DNA of 64,000 nucleotides from Glutamicibacter soli (GCF_003309065.1 NZ_POAF01000007.1:186001-250000), one strand, 5' to 3'; counted from the first letter of the stretch, positions 36,156 through 44,968 are shown. Numbers and translations are program-made. The notes: a model not told the origin generated them from the letters alone.

Positions 36156-37073
36156 TTAACTTTCCTGATTCGTGACAATGACGGCGGCTGCGCGGCCGTC
36201 GCGCGATCCCGCGGCGGCGGTACCGACGCGGTGCCCGCCGGCGAGCAAGTCAAAGGGCTGGTGCACGCGGTGGCCCAGGGGCAGCACGTCTCCCACCGCA
36301 AGCTCCAGGATTGCTTGGGGCTTCACCAGGTTAGGGACGGTGGACAGCTGCACCTGCAGCGGGACCGTCCCCAGGGACTGGGCCAGCAGCTCTTCGGAGT
36401 TCTCCGCGTCGGACCGCGGGTTGGCCTCGCCGAGCTGTTCAAGCAGCAGCTCGGCTGGCAGCGCCACCGAGGCGCTGGCGCTGCGCTCGCCCACCCTGAT
36501 CCCCAGCCGGGCGACGATCATCACCTGCGACTTCGCGGCGGCCTGGGCGAACTGCGACTGGTGGGCGATGGAGGCAACGACAAGCCGTTCGGAGAGCAGC
36601 GTTCCCAGCGAATAGTGCAGGTCCTCCAGCGCCTCGCCCATCAACGAGCGGATCAGCGTCGCTTCGATGCGGGTGAAGGCCCGGTCCGGCAGGTCGCCGG
36701 GGGCATGGCTGCCGAGCATGTGGCAGACCCAGCTCAGCGCCTCGCTGGCGGGGAACTGCAGCACGCTGCGAGCCTCGGTGCTTTCGGCGGCGCAGAGCAC
36801 CATGGTGGTCAGCGGCGGCAATCCTGCGACGTAGTCGTCATAGGTCTGCATCTGCACCGATTCGAAACTGACCTGCGACATCACCCGGATCTTGGCGGTC
36901 AGCTGGGTACCCCACTGGCGCGCAAAGGTCTCGAAGGCAAGTTCGAGCACACGCGCGTGTTCACGGGCAAGGGTCGTGGGGCGGCGGAAGTCGTACACTT
37001 CGGCCAGCGCATGCGCGGACGTGGTATCCCGCGGCACGCCGTAGCCCGGGCCTCCCAAAGGCAAAGATGTCAC
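36156..37073 (-). CDS. fliM: Flagellar motor switch protein FliM
   Basis: A 305-residue C-ring protein. The middle domain (about 40-225) has VYDFRRPTTLAREHARVLELAFETFARQW, here in the family position near residue 27, and a GxxG-type turn at PDRAFTRIEATL. The C-terminal SpoA domain ends AVGDVLPLGHRVHQPFDLLAGGHRVG. The LSQxEID CheY-P-binding peptide of typical FliM is not seen at the N-terminus. Start GTG 37073 lies only ~9 bases from a sigma-28-type -10 box, implying a leaderless message. GTG 37037, preceded by GGGAGG, is an alternative. Confidence 0.93.
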   Translation of the reverse strand: MTSLPLGGPGYGVPRDTTSAHALAEVYDFRRPTTLAREHARVLELAFETFARQWGTQLTAKIRVMSQVSFESVQMQTYDDYVAGLPPLTTMVLCAAESTEARSVLQFPASEALSWVCHMLGSHAPGDLPDRAFTRIEATLIRSLMGEALEDLHYSLGTLLSERLVVASIAHQSQFAQAAAKSQVMIVARLGIRVGERSASASVALPAELLLEQLGEANPRSDAENSEELLAQSLGTVPLQVQLSTVPNLVKPQAILELAVGDVLPLGHRVHQPFDLLAGGHRVGTAAAGSRDGRAAAVIVTNQES

Positions 37074-37081
37074 GGTGGCTA

Positions 37082-37108
37082 CTCTCGGCAGCCGGGCGCT
37101 GATCGTTA
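37082..37108 (-). promoter_or_regulatory. Sigma-28-type promoter of the fliM-csrA block
   Basis: On the minus strand TAAC (37108-37105), a 15-base spacer, then GCCGAGAG (37089-37082). It differs from the E. coli FliA consensus TAAA-N15-GCCGATAA by one base in the -35 and two in the -10, and shares TAAC with the other four sites in this locus. Confidence 0.7.
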
Positions 37109-37170
37109 GCCGGTTTCGGCAGGCAATTGACAGCCAGCCCCCGACATAGTTTTGTCATCGCCCAGGGGTG

Positions 37171-38010
37171 CTATCCATCGAGTTCCGGGAGTTTCTCGCG
37201 AACCGCCTCGCTCTTGTTGGACAGCACCACGATGTCCACCCGGCGGTTCAGCGACAAGTCCCCCCGGTCCTTCAGCGGCCGAGCGTCGCCGTAGCCCACC
37301 GAGGAGATCCTGCCCGGCTTGATGCCGCCGTCCTCCACCAGGACCCGCAGGACGCCGGTGGCCCGGCTCGCCGAAAGCTCCCAATTGGTCGGATACGGAT
37401 GGACCGGCTGGCGCACGTCAGCGAAGCCCTCCACGGCGATGTTCAGGTTCGCCTGCTTCAGCACCGGTCCGATGGCGTCGATGATCCGGCCCGCTTGGCG
37501 AGTCAGCTCGGCGCTGTTGGGGACGAAAAAGGTTTCGGCGCTGACCAGCCGCACCGTCAAGCCGCGCTGGTCGATGCGGTAGACCGCGGCATCGGGGTAG
37601 CCCTGCTCGACCAGGGCGTCCTGGATCTGCTCCTTGAGCTTGAGCAGCTTCCGGGTTTCCGCGCTGGCCATGGCTTCCAGCTGCTCGCTGGTCAGTTCCT
37701 CACCGGTGCCGGTGCTGAGCAGCCCCTGGGCGCCGGCCATATCGGCCGGGACCACGATGCCTTCGGCGGTATCGGCGAACTGGGTTTCCTGGACGCCGAA
37801 GCCGGTGGCCAGCGAATTGCGTAAGGCCGCGAATTTGTCCTGGTCCACCGTGGACATCGCATACAGCACGATGAAAAGGCACATCAGCACGGTCACCATG
37901 TCCATGTAGGAGGCCATCCAGCGCTCGGAGTTCTCGGAATGGCCCTGCTGCGCCGATCGCCTGCGGCGGCGCGAACGCCCCGCGGCACGGGATGATCCGG
38001 GACGGCTCAT
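37171..38010 (-). CDS. motB: Flagellar stator protein MotB
   Basis: A 279-residue stator subunit. A basic N-terminus (SRRRRRSAQQ) precedes the single TM RWMASYMDMVTVLMCLFIVLYA, whose Asp at residue ~37 is the proton-carrying residue. A plug/linker region follows. The OmpA-like peptidoglycan-binding domain (about 155-265) has VEGFADVRQPVHPYPTNWELSASRATGVLR. It starts ATGA-overlapped with motA. About 97 bases separate its end upstream from fliM, where a promoter lies. Confidence 0.95.
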   Translation of the reverse strand: MSRPGSSRAAGRSRRRRRSAQQGHSENSERWMASYMDMVTVLMCLFIVLYAMSTVDQDKFAALRNSLATGFGVQETQFADTAEGIVVPADMAGAQGLLSTGTGEELTSEQLEAMASAETRKLLKLKEQIQDALVEQGYPDAAVYRIDQRGLTVRLVSAETFFVPNSAELTRQAGRIIDAIGPVLKQANLNIAVEGFADVRQPVHPYPTNWELSASRATGVLRVLVEDGGIKPGRISSVGYGDARPLKDRGDLSLNRRVDIVVLSNKSEAVREKLPELDG

Positions 38011-38819
38011 GCGGCTTCCTCGAAGTCCTGCTCAGCCAACCTGATGGAGTCCTTGGAACCCGAAGCCTTGGCCGAGTCGGCCGGGAGCATGCCTTCGAGT
38101 TTTTCACGCAGCACGAGTGCCGGGGTGCCGGACTGGATGGCCATGAGCCCCTCGACGGCGAGGTTCAGCTGCTCGGATTCAAGTTCGGCCAGCCGTCCCA
38201 GCCTCGCCCCGATGGGAAGCCAAATGAAGTTCGCCGAGACCAGTCCCCAGAGGGTCGCAACGAAAGCGGCGGCGATCATGTGCCCCAGCTCGTCGGGTTT
38301 GGACAGGTTTTCCAGCACGTGGGTCAGGGACACCACGGTGCCGATGATCCCCACCGTGGGCGCGTACCCGCCCAGAGTCGCGAACCACTTGCTGGCCACG
38401 GATTTCTCGCGCTCCTGGGTGTCGATGTCGTCTTCGAGCATGTCGCGCAGGTCGTCGGCGTCGACCCCGTCGGCCATCGCCTGCAGGGCGCGGGCCACCA
38501 GCGGGTCCTTGGCCTTGGCCACCTCGGCTTCCAGGGCCAGCAGCCCGTCGCGCCGCGCCACCTCGGCGAAGTGGACCAGCTGCTCGACCAGATCCCGGGG
38601 GTTACCGATTTTGCCTCGGAACGCCTGCGGCAGCGCCTTGAACGCCGCGAGCATGTCCTTGATGGTACCGCTGGCGATGCCCACCGCGATCGTCCCGAAG
38701 AACACGATGATCATCGGTGCGGGCAACAGGATGGAGGACAGGCTGGCGCCCTCCATGAACAGCATGGTGAACATCGCGCCAAAGGCGAGCAGCAAGCCGA
38801 TAATTGTTGCCGGATCCAT
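38007..38819 (-). CDS. motA: Flagellar stator protein MotA
   Basis: A 270-residue four-TM stator subunit. TM1-TM2 lie in residues 1-55, and a cytoplasmic loop with RRDGLLALEAEVAKAKDPLVARALQAMADG (shown in part) occupies 75-150. TM3 and TM4 include YAPTVGIIGTVVSLTHVLENL and AFVATLWGLVSANFIWLPIG, the MotA/TolQ/ExbB channel signature. A strong site (AGGGGAGATATCC) precedes the ATG. The proline motifs of TM3/TM4 suggest a proton-type motor; ion use is inference. Confidence 0.95.
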   Translation of the reverse strand: MDPATIIGLLLAFGAMFTMLFMEGASLSSILLPAPMIIVFFGTIAVGIASGTIKDMLAAFKALPQAFRGKIGNPRDLVEQLVHFAEVARRDGLLALEAEVAKAKDPLVARALQAMADGVDADDLRDMLEDDIDTQEREKSVASKWFATLGGYAPTVGIIGTVVSLTHVLENLSKPDELGHMIAAAFVATLWGLVSANFIWLPIGARLGRLAELESEQLNLAVEGLMAIQSGTPALVLREKLEGMLPADSAKASGSKDSIRLAEQDFEEAA

Positions 38820-38834
38820 GGATATCTCCCCTTA

Positions 38835-39074
38835 TTAAGGCGCTCCGGGAGCCGGCGCCGCACCGGCAGCCTGAGCGGCTGCGGTGCGGGCCGCGGTGAG
38901 CACCCGGGCCCGGTAGTCGACGGTCAGGGCAATGATCTCGTCCAGGGTTTCGCGCACCACGTACTGGGCGCCGTTGGCCATCACCACCACAGTGTCCGGC
39001 GACTGCGCGATCCGTTCGATCAGGTCCGCGTTCACGGCCAGCCGGGTGGAGTTCAACCTGGTTAACACGATCAT
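38835..39074 (-). CDS. flbD: FlbD/SwrD-family small flagellar protein
   Basis: A 79-residue protein: MIVLTRLNSTRLAVNADLIE, then TVVVMANGAQYVVRETLDEII, which is the FlbD-family β-rich core. The family occurs between flgE and motA in many Gram-positive flagellar operons; the Bacillus member SwrD increases motor power through the stators. Its place directly before motAB agrees. GAGGTGAGG lies 6 bases upstream of the ATG. The C-terminal 20 residues are Ala/Pro-rich and variable. Confidence 0.9.
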   Translation of the reverse strand: MIVLTRLNSTRLAVNADLIERIAQSPDTVVVMANGAQYVVRETLDEIIALTVDYRARVLTAARTAAAQAAGAAPAPGAP

Positions 39075-39104
39075 GGTGCCCTCACCTCATTAGTCCACTG
39101 TCAA

Positions 39105-39131
39105 CTGTCGGCGCCCGGGCGCCGGACGTTA
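39105..39131 (-). promoter_or_regulatory. Sigma-28-type promoter upstream of flbD-motA-motB
   Basis: On the minus strand TAAC (39131-39128), a 15-base spacer, GCCGACAG (39112-39105), ending 31 bases before the flbD ATG. The spacer includes the palindrome GGCGCCCGGGCGCC, so a weak terminator of flgE may overlap it. Confidence 0.65.
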
Positions 39132-39141
39132 GCCGCAGCGC

Positions 39142-40320
39142 TTAGCGCTTGAGGTTCGACAGCTCCTGCAGCAGCTCGTCGCTGGTCGTGATGATCCGGG
39201 CGTTGGCCTGGAACCCGCGCTGGGCGACAATCAGGTTCGTGAATTCCTGGGACAGATCCACGTTCGACATCTCCAGCATGCCGCCGGCCAACTTTCCGAA
39301 ACCCGGGCTGCCGGCGGTTCCCAACTGCAGGGTGCCGGAGTTGCCCGTCAGTGTGTAGGAGGACCCGCCGGCCTTTTCCAGCCCGGCAGGATTGGTGACG
39401 TTGCCGATGGCGATCTGCGCAACCACCTGCTGCGCGCCGTTGGAGAAGCTGCCGGTGAGGGTGCCGTCTGCCCCCAGGGTGAATCCTTCCAGGGTGCCGG
39501 CCTTGTTGCCGTCGACCCCTGAGATGCTCGCGGTGTTCAGTTCCGCGAAGCTGGTCAGGCTGCCCAGGTCCACGGCCACCGCGCCCACCCTGAGCACAGC
39601 GTCGGACAGGTTCCCGGAGGCGTCTTCGGTCAGGTTCTGGGTGGCGGTCGCTCCACTGGCGCCGTTTTTGCCTGCCACGCTCCAGCCGCTGGCGGTCCGC
39701 GTGAAGGTGAGGGTCAGGGTGTGCTCGGATCCGTCGGCGGCGAAGATCTGGGCATCGCGGACCAGGCTTTCGCCCACTGCGGTGTCCTTGGGCAGGTTGC
39801 CGCCGACGCTGGCCTTGCCGGTCGCGGTGCCCGGAGCGATGAGGTTGTTCGGCAGGGTGATGTCGCTCAGTTCCCCACCGGTCGCCAGCTGCCCGTTGGC
39901 CCCGGCCATCCAGCCTTGGACCAGTCCGCCGTCCGGGCTGACCAGCCGCCCGTTGGCGTCGAAGTCGAAGGCGCCGGCGCGGGTCAGCGAGGTCGTGCCG
40001 CCCGAGCGCGTAATGAAGAATCCGTCGCCGGAGATCATCATGTCCGTGGATCGGCCGGTGTTCTGGCTGGACCCCTGGGCGAAATTGGTGGAGATGCCGG
40101 CGACCTGCACGCCCAGACCCACTTGGGCCGGGTTGGATCCGCCCTGGTTGGCGGCCGGGCCCGTGGCGCCCTGGGTGAGCTGGGAGAGGGTGTCCTGGAA
40201 TTGCACCGAGGACGACTTGAACCCGGTGGTGTTGACGTTCGAGATGTTGTTGCCGGTGGCATCCAGCATGGTCTGGTGGGCGCGAAGGCCGGAGATTCCC
40301 GAATAAAGTGAACGCAGCAT
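39142..40320 (-). CDS. flgE: Flagellar hook protein FlgE
   Basis: A 392-residue axial protein forming the hook. The N-terminus MLRSLYSGISGLRAHQTMLDATGNNISNVNTTGFKSS (in part) is the rod/hook signature. The C-terminus GMLEMSNVDLSQEFTNLIVAQRGFQANARIITTSDELLQEL is the matching helix, also quoted only in part. The middle is a variable β-rich domain. It lies downstream of flgD, which caps the hook during assembly. No separate flgF or flgG is present in the window. Confidence 0.96.
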   Translation of the reverse strand: MLRSLYSGISGLRAHQTMLDATGNNISNVNTTGFKSSSVQFQDTLSQLTQGATGPAANQGGSNPAQVGLGVQVAGISTNFAQGSSQNTGRSTDMMISGDGFFITRSGGTTSLTRAGAFDFDANGRLVSPDGGLVQGWMAGANGQLATGGELSDITLPNNLIAPGTATGKASVGGNLPKDTAVGESLVRDAQIFAADGSEHTLTLTFTRTASGWSVAGKNGASGATATQNLTEDASGNLSDAVLRVGAVAVDLGSLTSFAELNTASISGVDGNKAGTLEGFTLGADGTLTGSFSNGAQQVVAQIAIGNVTNPAGLEKAGGSSYTLTGNSGTLQLGTAGSPGFGKLAGGMLEMSNVDLSQEFTNLIVAQRGFQANARIITTSDELLQELSNLKR

Positions 40321-40376
40321 GAGGGGGCTTTCTGTGAGTGGAATTTAATTGTTTAATGGGGCAGCTCGGCGGCGGC

Positions 40377-40919
40377 CTAGCTGGGCAATACGTTGGGCAA
40401 CGAGTTTGGCAAGGAGGCCGCTGCGTTGGGGTTCGCGGGGGCAGTTTCCTCAGGAGACCTGGTGTTTTCGGGAAGATCGTTGTGCTGCGCCGCGGCGGGG
40501 GCTTCGGTCTTCTGCGGGTCCCGGACCGCAATCACGGTGGTCAACGCAATCTGCTTCTCCCCCACGCTGAGCACCGGTCCGTTGGCAGTGAAGGTGACCG
40601 CGGTGACGATTCCTTCCACCGGCGGCTGGTCAGCCGAGGTCACGTGCTGTCCCATGAAGGACGAGGCCGCGGTGCGCTGCTGGACTTCCAGCGAGGTTTG
40701 CTGCGCGGCAGTCAGCGTGTTGAGCCGTTCCATGGACGCCAGCTGCACGGTCTGGGAAATCATTTGATTGGTGTCCATGGGCGCACTGGGATCCTGGTTC
40801 GCCAACTGGGTGACCAGCAGGTGCAGGAACACTTCCGAGTCCATGGTCTGTTTGGGAACACGCTGCCTGGCGGCGGCGGCTGCCGTGCCGCCTGATGCGT
40901 CGAGGGGGCTGATAGTCAT
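40377..40919 (-). CDS. flgD: Flagellar hook-cap (scaffold) protein FlgD
   Basis: A 180-residue hook-assembly protein. The conserved N-terminal block reads MDSEVFLHLLVTQLANQDP, then MDTNQMISQTVQLASMERLN, followed by GQHVTSADQPPVEGIVTAV. The C-terminal tail is Pro/Ala/Asn-rich; the usual Ig-like FlgD C-domain is short or missing, making this a minimal FlgD. It precedes flgE and follows fliK by 17 bases. Confidence 0.92.
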   Translation of the reverse strand: MTISPLDASGGTAAAAARQRVPKQTMDSEVFLHLLVTQLANQDPSAPMDTNQMISQTVQLASMERLNTLTAAQQTSLEVQQRTAASSFMGQHVTSADQPPVEGIVTAVTFTANGPVLSVGEKQIALTTVIAVRDPQKTEAPAAAQHNDLPENTRSPEETAPANPNAAASLPNSLPNVLPS

Positions 40920-40936
40920 CGTCGGAGGTCTTTCGG

Positions 40937-42403
40937 TTAGGCCAGCAGGTCGAGCCTGGCGACGGGGCGAGCGGGTGGAGCGGGTGTGCCAGGCAGGGCT
41001 GGATTCTCCGTTGCAGGGGCGGTATCCGCGCCTTCGGCCAGTGGGATTCCAGGGCTCGGATGCTGCCGGGCGGGAGCGTTGTCGGGGTGACGCTGCTGGA
41101 AGTGCCCCTGGCCGGAGCCGGCGAATCCCTGGCCCGCACCGGAACCAGTGTTCCCCGTGGACGCGGCATTCTCTGGCGAGAGCACCTGCACGCTGCCCTG
41201 CCCGAGCGCTGCCATCTCACGGCGCAGTTCCGGCAGCAAGGCACGCAAGGCGTGGGTTCCCGCATCGGTCGGTGCCGACAAGTCGACCCGAAGTCCGGAG
41301 GGACCCAGCTGAGCGCTGACGGTGATCGGTCCCAACGTTTCCGGTGCCACATGGATATTCATGGTTCGCTGGCCAGGGACGGCACTGAGGACGGTCACGA
41401 GCGGCGCGGTGAGCTGCTTCAGCAAGGGCCGGTGCACGGGTGCCGGGCGTGCGGTCGGGACCTCTTCCAGCGGTGGCAGGCCGTCAGCCCGCTGCGGCGG
41501 AGCGGTTCCCTGCAAGTTGCCAGCGCTCGCCAGCGCCACCGCGGGAAGCGGCGATTCGGGCGGGGCCTGCGCAAGCCGCTCCCCTGCTCCTGCGGCGACC
41601 GCACCTGTTGGTTTCGGCTCACCGGCCACGGCAACCTCGGGCGGTTGGGGTGCATGCTGGTGCGGGAGCGCGCGGGGAACTTGGCCCTCGGAAACCTCGA
41701 GCGGCGTGGCATCGGCTTCGGCGTGACCCACAGCGTTCTGCGGCACAGCGGTCCCGGGCGCGGGCGCGGGGTTCTGCACAGGAATCGTCCCGACAGCACC
41801 CGGAATCAGGGTGCCGGCAGGCATCCGCCCTGCCGCTTGCGCGCCGGCGGAGGCGGGGGCGGTGAGCGCAGTCACGGCGGACCCCGGAGCGGCGCTCGGT
41901 ATTGCCGCGCCGGCCGGCATCTCGGTCCGGGCGATGCGCCCCATGGAAGCAGGAACAGCCGAAGGCTCCACCGGCAGCGTGATGCCTGCGGCGGGGCCGT
42001 CCATCGGCTGGATCCGGACAGGGACCTTGCCCTGCTGCTCGGCTGCCCCGGAGGATTCGGTCCCTCCGGACGCGCGGTCGAACACTGGCAATGGCACGTC
42101 GCCGGCTCCCCCGCTGGTTTCGGGAGGCAGCTCGATGGTCAGCAACAGGTTCTGCGCGAGAACCGGCGGCATTGATGATTCCGGCGCGGCGGGCGGGACT
42201 GCGGCTTCTGCAGGTAGTGCGCGATGATCCGGCTCCGGCACGGGCAGGGTCCGAGGATCCAGTGCGGCCGCCGGTTCATCCCCGGCCCGGGCCAGCAGCC
42301 CGGCGAAACGCTGCGCTCCCGAAGCCTGGCCCGGCGGCATCTGCGCGACAGGTGCCGGAGAGTCCGCCAATTGGAGCGGCAAGGTGGAGGGGATCCTGGT
42401 CAT
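40937..42403 (-). CDS. fliK: Flagellar hook-length control protein FliK
   Basis: A 488-residue secreted ruler protein. The first ~310 residues are low-complexity and Pro/Ala/Gly-rich, as in other FliK proteins. The C-terminal Flg_hook domain (about 325-415) has TVLSAVPGQRTMNIHVAPETLGPITV and LRVDLSAPTDAGTHALRALLPELRREM, quoted in part. It overlaps the NlpC/P60 gene by 4 bases. Identity is secure from the C-domain plus position. Confidence 0.9.
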   Translation of the reverse strand: MTRIPSTLPLQLADSPAPVAQMPPGQASGAQRFAGLLARAGDEPAAALDPRTLPVPEPDHRALPAEAAVPPAAPESSMPPVLAQNLLLTIELPPETSGGAGDVPLPVFDRASGGTESSGAAEQQGKVPVRIQPMDGPAAGITLPVEPSAVPASMGRIARTEMPAGAAIPSAAPGSAVTALTAPASAGAQAAGRMPAGTLIPGAVGTIPVQNPAPAPGTAVPQNAVGHAEADATPLEVSEGQVPRALPHQHAPQPPEVAVAGEPKPTGAVAAGAGERLAQAPPESPLPAVALASAGNLQGTAPPQRADGLPPLEEVPTARPAPVHRPLLKQLTAPLVTVLSAVPGQRTMNIHVAPETLGPITVSAQLGPSGLRVDLSAPTDAGTHALRALLPELRREMAALGQGSVQVLSPENAASTGNTGSGAGQGFAGSGQGHFQQRHPDNAPARQHPSPGIPLAEGADTAPATENPALPGTPAPPARPVARLDLLA

Positions 42404-43221
42404 CGCGAAGCCGCCCGCGCGCTGTCGAACAGTGCCCGCTGCGCGGCCCGTGCGTCGGCTGGACCGGAGTTCGCGGCTGCCTCCGAGGGCACGATGCGGC
42501 GGATGGTCATGATGTCCTTGTCGGTTTCGAACAGTTCGCGGATGCTCACGCTCTCGCCCGGCCGCGGGGCATGGATCATCTTGTTCCCACCCAGGTAGAT
42601 GCCGATATGCCCGCCACCGCGGGTGACAATCAGGTCGCCGGGCCTGGCCTGGGCCAACGACGGCACCTCGGTGCCTTCCTTGGCTTGCTGCCTGGCGACG
42701 CGCGGGAGCTGGATCCCCAGATCGCGGAAGGTGTGCTGGACAAAGGAGGAGCAGTCAAGGCCCACCTTCGGGTTGTTGCCTCCCCAGACATAGGGCACTC
42801 CCAAGTACTTTTTCGACGCGGCGACCACCCTGGCGCCGTCGACGCCCCCTGCGGCCGCAGGTTCGGAGGCGCCCTGCGCACGCGTGGTAGCTGCAGTCTT
42901 GCCAACTGCCTCGCGCTGTCCCCGCTCCGCTTCCCTGGCAGGTCCGGCGCCGGCAGCTGCGGGCGCGGCGCCGTTCGCCGAGGCATCCAGGGCGTTCTGG
43001 AGCACCTGCTGGAACTCAGTTCCGGCGGGGGAATCGAATGTGATGCCCGCATTGGTGCTGTTCGCCGCGGCATTCGCCGTCCCCTGCAGGGATCCGCCCA
43101 GAACGTTGCCCGCGGTGGCGGCAGACCTGGTTTCAGGCGCGGCGGGCGTCGGAAAGCCGGTCACCCGGGCCAAGTTGGATTCGATGGCCCCGATACGCGC
43201 GGCGACGTCAGCGTAGCTCAC
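42400..43221 (-). CDS. NlpC/P60 peptidoglycan hydrolase within the flagellar operon
   Basis: A 273-residue protein. The C-terminal half (about 130-245) is an NlpC/P60 cysteine peptidase with Cys ~157 in LDCSSFVQHTF, His ~205 in GGGHIGIYLGG and a following His in MIHAP. The N-terminal ~130 residues are helical then low-complexity, with no signal peptide. This suggests export through the flagellar apparatus, like rod-cap muramidase FlgJ. It sits between fliJ and fliK with 4-base overlaps at both ends. It probably opens the wall for the rod; this role is inferred. Confidence 0.88.
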   Translation of the reverse strand: MSYADVAARIGAIESNLARVTGFPTPAAPETRSAATAGNVLGGSLQGTANAAANSTNAGITFDSPAGTEFQQVLQNALDASANGAAPAAAGAGPAREAERGQREAVGKTAATTRAQGASEPAAAGGVDGARVVAASKKYLGVPYVWGGNNPKVGLDCSSFVQHTFRDLGIQLPRVARQQAKEGTEVPSLAQARPGDLIVTRGGGHIGIYLGGNKMIHAPRPGESVSIRELFETDKDIMTIRRIVPSEAAANSGPADARAAQRALFDSARAASR

Positions 43222-43643
43222 TGTCGAGTCCTTTCCCGAGCGGTTCCTGCCAGATCGTCAAGGAGGTGCTGCTCCCGGGCAAGATCTGCGTGCTGCACCG
43301 CCTGGTGATGGCGGGCTTCGAGTTTTTCCAGCGCTTTCACCCCGCGGCGCTGTGCGCGGTAGGCCTCGGCCGCCAGCTCGCGGTCCTCGGCCAGCTGGGC
43401 TTCCAGCGCCTGGAGGTCCGCCAGCGCCGATCGCCCGGCAGACCGGGCGGCGGCAATGGCCAGCAGCGATGCGCTGTCCACCGGATCGTTGGCGCTGTCG
43501 TGCAGTTCCTGCAGGGTCTGCTCGCGCTGCAGCGTGTGGGCGCGCACCGCCTGGTTGGCCTCGGCCACGGCGCGCGCCGCCTGGCGTTCGCCGATCTGCC
43601 GCAACCGCAGCAGGGATGCCAACGAGAATTTCCGGCTCATCAT
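43218..43643 (-). CDS. fliJ: Flagellar export protein FliJ
   Basis: A 141-residue coiled-coil protein, the central stalk of the FliI ATPase ring. It starts FSLASLLRLRQIGERQAARAVAEA and is helical throughout, with Glu/Gln/Arg/Ala heptads and no other domain. FliJ is poorly conserved; the call rests on coiled-coil form, length and the place immediately after fliI (4-base overlap). Confidence 0.85.
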   Translation of the reverse strand: MMSRKFSLASLLRLRQIGERQAARAVAEANQAVRAHTLQREQTLQELHDSANDPVDSASLLAIAAARSAGRSALADLQALEAQLAEDRELAAEAYRAQRRGVKALEKLEARHHQAVQHADLAREQHLLDDLAGTARERTRQ

Positions 43644-44968
43644 TCAACTCCCAACCGGGCAAGCAGCGCTGTCAGCTGCGCCCATGATTCGTCGACCGGG
43701 CAGCCTTCATCCAGCGGCTGCTGCAGGAAGGCGTCGATGGCCAGCCGATGCTCCACCGCGGCATCGGCCAGCGGGTACGAGCCGCTCTGGTACGCCCCCA
43801 CGTCGATCAGGTCCTGTACGCTGCGCCCGGCCGCCATCACCTGGCGCAGCCGCCCCGAGGCGGCCTTGCGGGAGGGATCGTTGATTTTCGAGGCCAGCCG
43901 GGAGACCGAGGCCAGCGCGTCGATGGACGGGAAATGCCCCTGCACCGCCAAGGCGCGGTCCAGCACCACATGCCCGTCCAGCAGCGAGCGCGCCGCGTCG
44001 GCCACCGGTTCGTTGTGGTCGTCGCCGTCCACCAGGACCGTGTAGATTCCGGTGATCGCTCCCTGCTGCGCGGTGCCCGCCCGTTCAAGCAGCCGGGCGA
44101 GCAGCGAGAAGGTCGAGGGCGGGTAGCCGCGGGTCGCCGGGGGCTCGCCGGCCGACAGCCCGATCTCGCGCTGCGCCATGGCCACGCGGGTCAGCGAGTC
44201 CATCATGAGCAGCACCTGCATGCCGCAGGCGCGGAAATGCTCGGCGATGCGTGTTGCGGCCAGCGCCGCGCGCAACCGCATCTGGGCGGGTTCGTCCGCG
44301 GTGGAGACCACCACCACCGACCGGGCCAGGCCTTCGGGGCCCAGGTCGTCTTCGAGGAATTCGCGCACTTCGCGTCCGCGTTCACCGATCAGCGCGATGA
44401 CGTTCAGCTGCGCCGTAGTCCCCCGGGCGATCATGGACAGCAGCGAGGACTTGCCGACGCCGGATCCGGCGAAAAGCCCAAGGCGCTGCCCGGCGCCCAC
44501 CGTGCACAGGGTGTCCAGCACCCTGACCCCCAGCGGCAGCGGCCGGGTGATGCGGTGGCGTTCCATGGCCGGCGGGCTGTCGTTCTCGATCGGGACCAGC
44601 TCGTGCTCGCCCAGTGCGCCAAGTCCGTCGATCGGCTGGCCCAAGCCGTTGAGCACGCGGCCCAGCAGCCCCGGCCCGGCGGGCACCAAGTGCCCGTGGC
44701 GTCCGCGGCGCACCGGGTCCCCCAGCCGGATCCGCTGCAGCGAGGCCAGCGGCATGCAGTGCAGCCCGCGGCCGGTGGCTGCAACAACGTCGACCGCAAC
44801 TTCCTCCGAGCCGACGCTGAGCACCGACCCGACCGGGGCGTCCAGTCCCTGCACGCCCAGGCCCAGCCCGATCAGTTCGCTCACCACCCCAACGCGTTCG
44901 GGTGCGGCGGCGGACAGCGCCTGCGCCCAGTGCGGCTGCAGCAGGTTGTGGTGCGCCGGCGCGCTCAT
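43640..44968 (-). CDS. fliI: Flagellum-specific ATPase FliI
   Basis: A 442-residue export ATPase homologous to the F1 β subunit. Walker A is at about 167-174 (AGSGVGKSSLL), followed by VIALIGERGREVREFLEDDLG, LLMMDSLTRVAMAQREIGL and the GEPPATRGYPPSTFSLLARLLERAG block (in pieces). The true start is ATG 44968, overlapping the fliH stop; the frame extends to 45163 but that part is fliH in another frame. It works with FliH and FliJ. Confidence 0.97.
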   Translation of the reverse strand: MSAPAHHNLLQPHWAQALSAAAPERVGVVSELIGLGLGVQGLDAPVGSVLSVGSEEVAVDVVAATGRGLHCMPLASLQRIRLGDPVRRGRHGHLVPAGPGLLGRVLNGLGQPIDGLGALGEHELVPIENDSPPAMERHRITRPLPLGVRVLDTLCTVGAGQRLGLFAGSGVGKSSLLSMIARGTTAQLNVIALIGERGREVREFLEDDLGPEGLARSVVVVSTADEPAQMRLRAALAATRIAEHFRACGMQVLLMMDSLTRVAMAQREIGLSAGEPPATRGYPPSTFSLLARLLERAGTAQQGAITGIYTVLVDGDDHNEPVADAARSLLDGHVVLDRALAVQGHFPSIDALASVSRLASKINDPSRKAASGRLRQVMAAGRSVQDLIDVGAYQSGSYPLADAAVEHRLAIDAFLQQPLDEGCPVDESWAQLTALLARLGVE

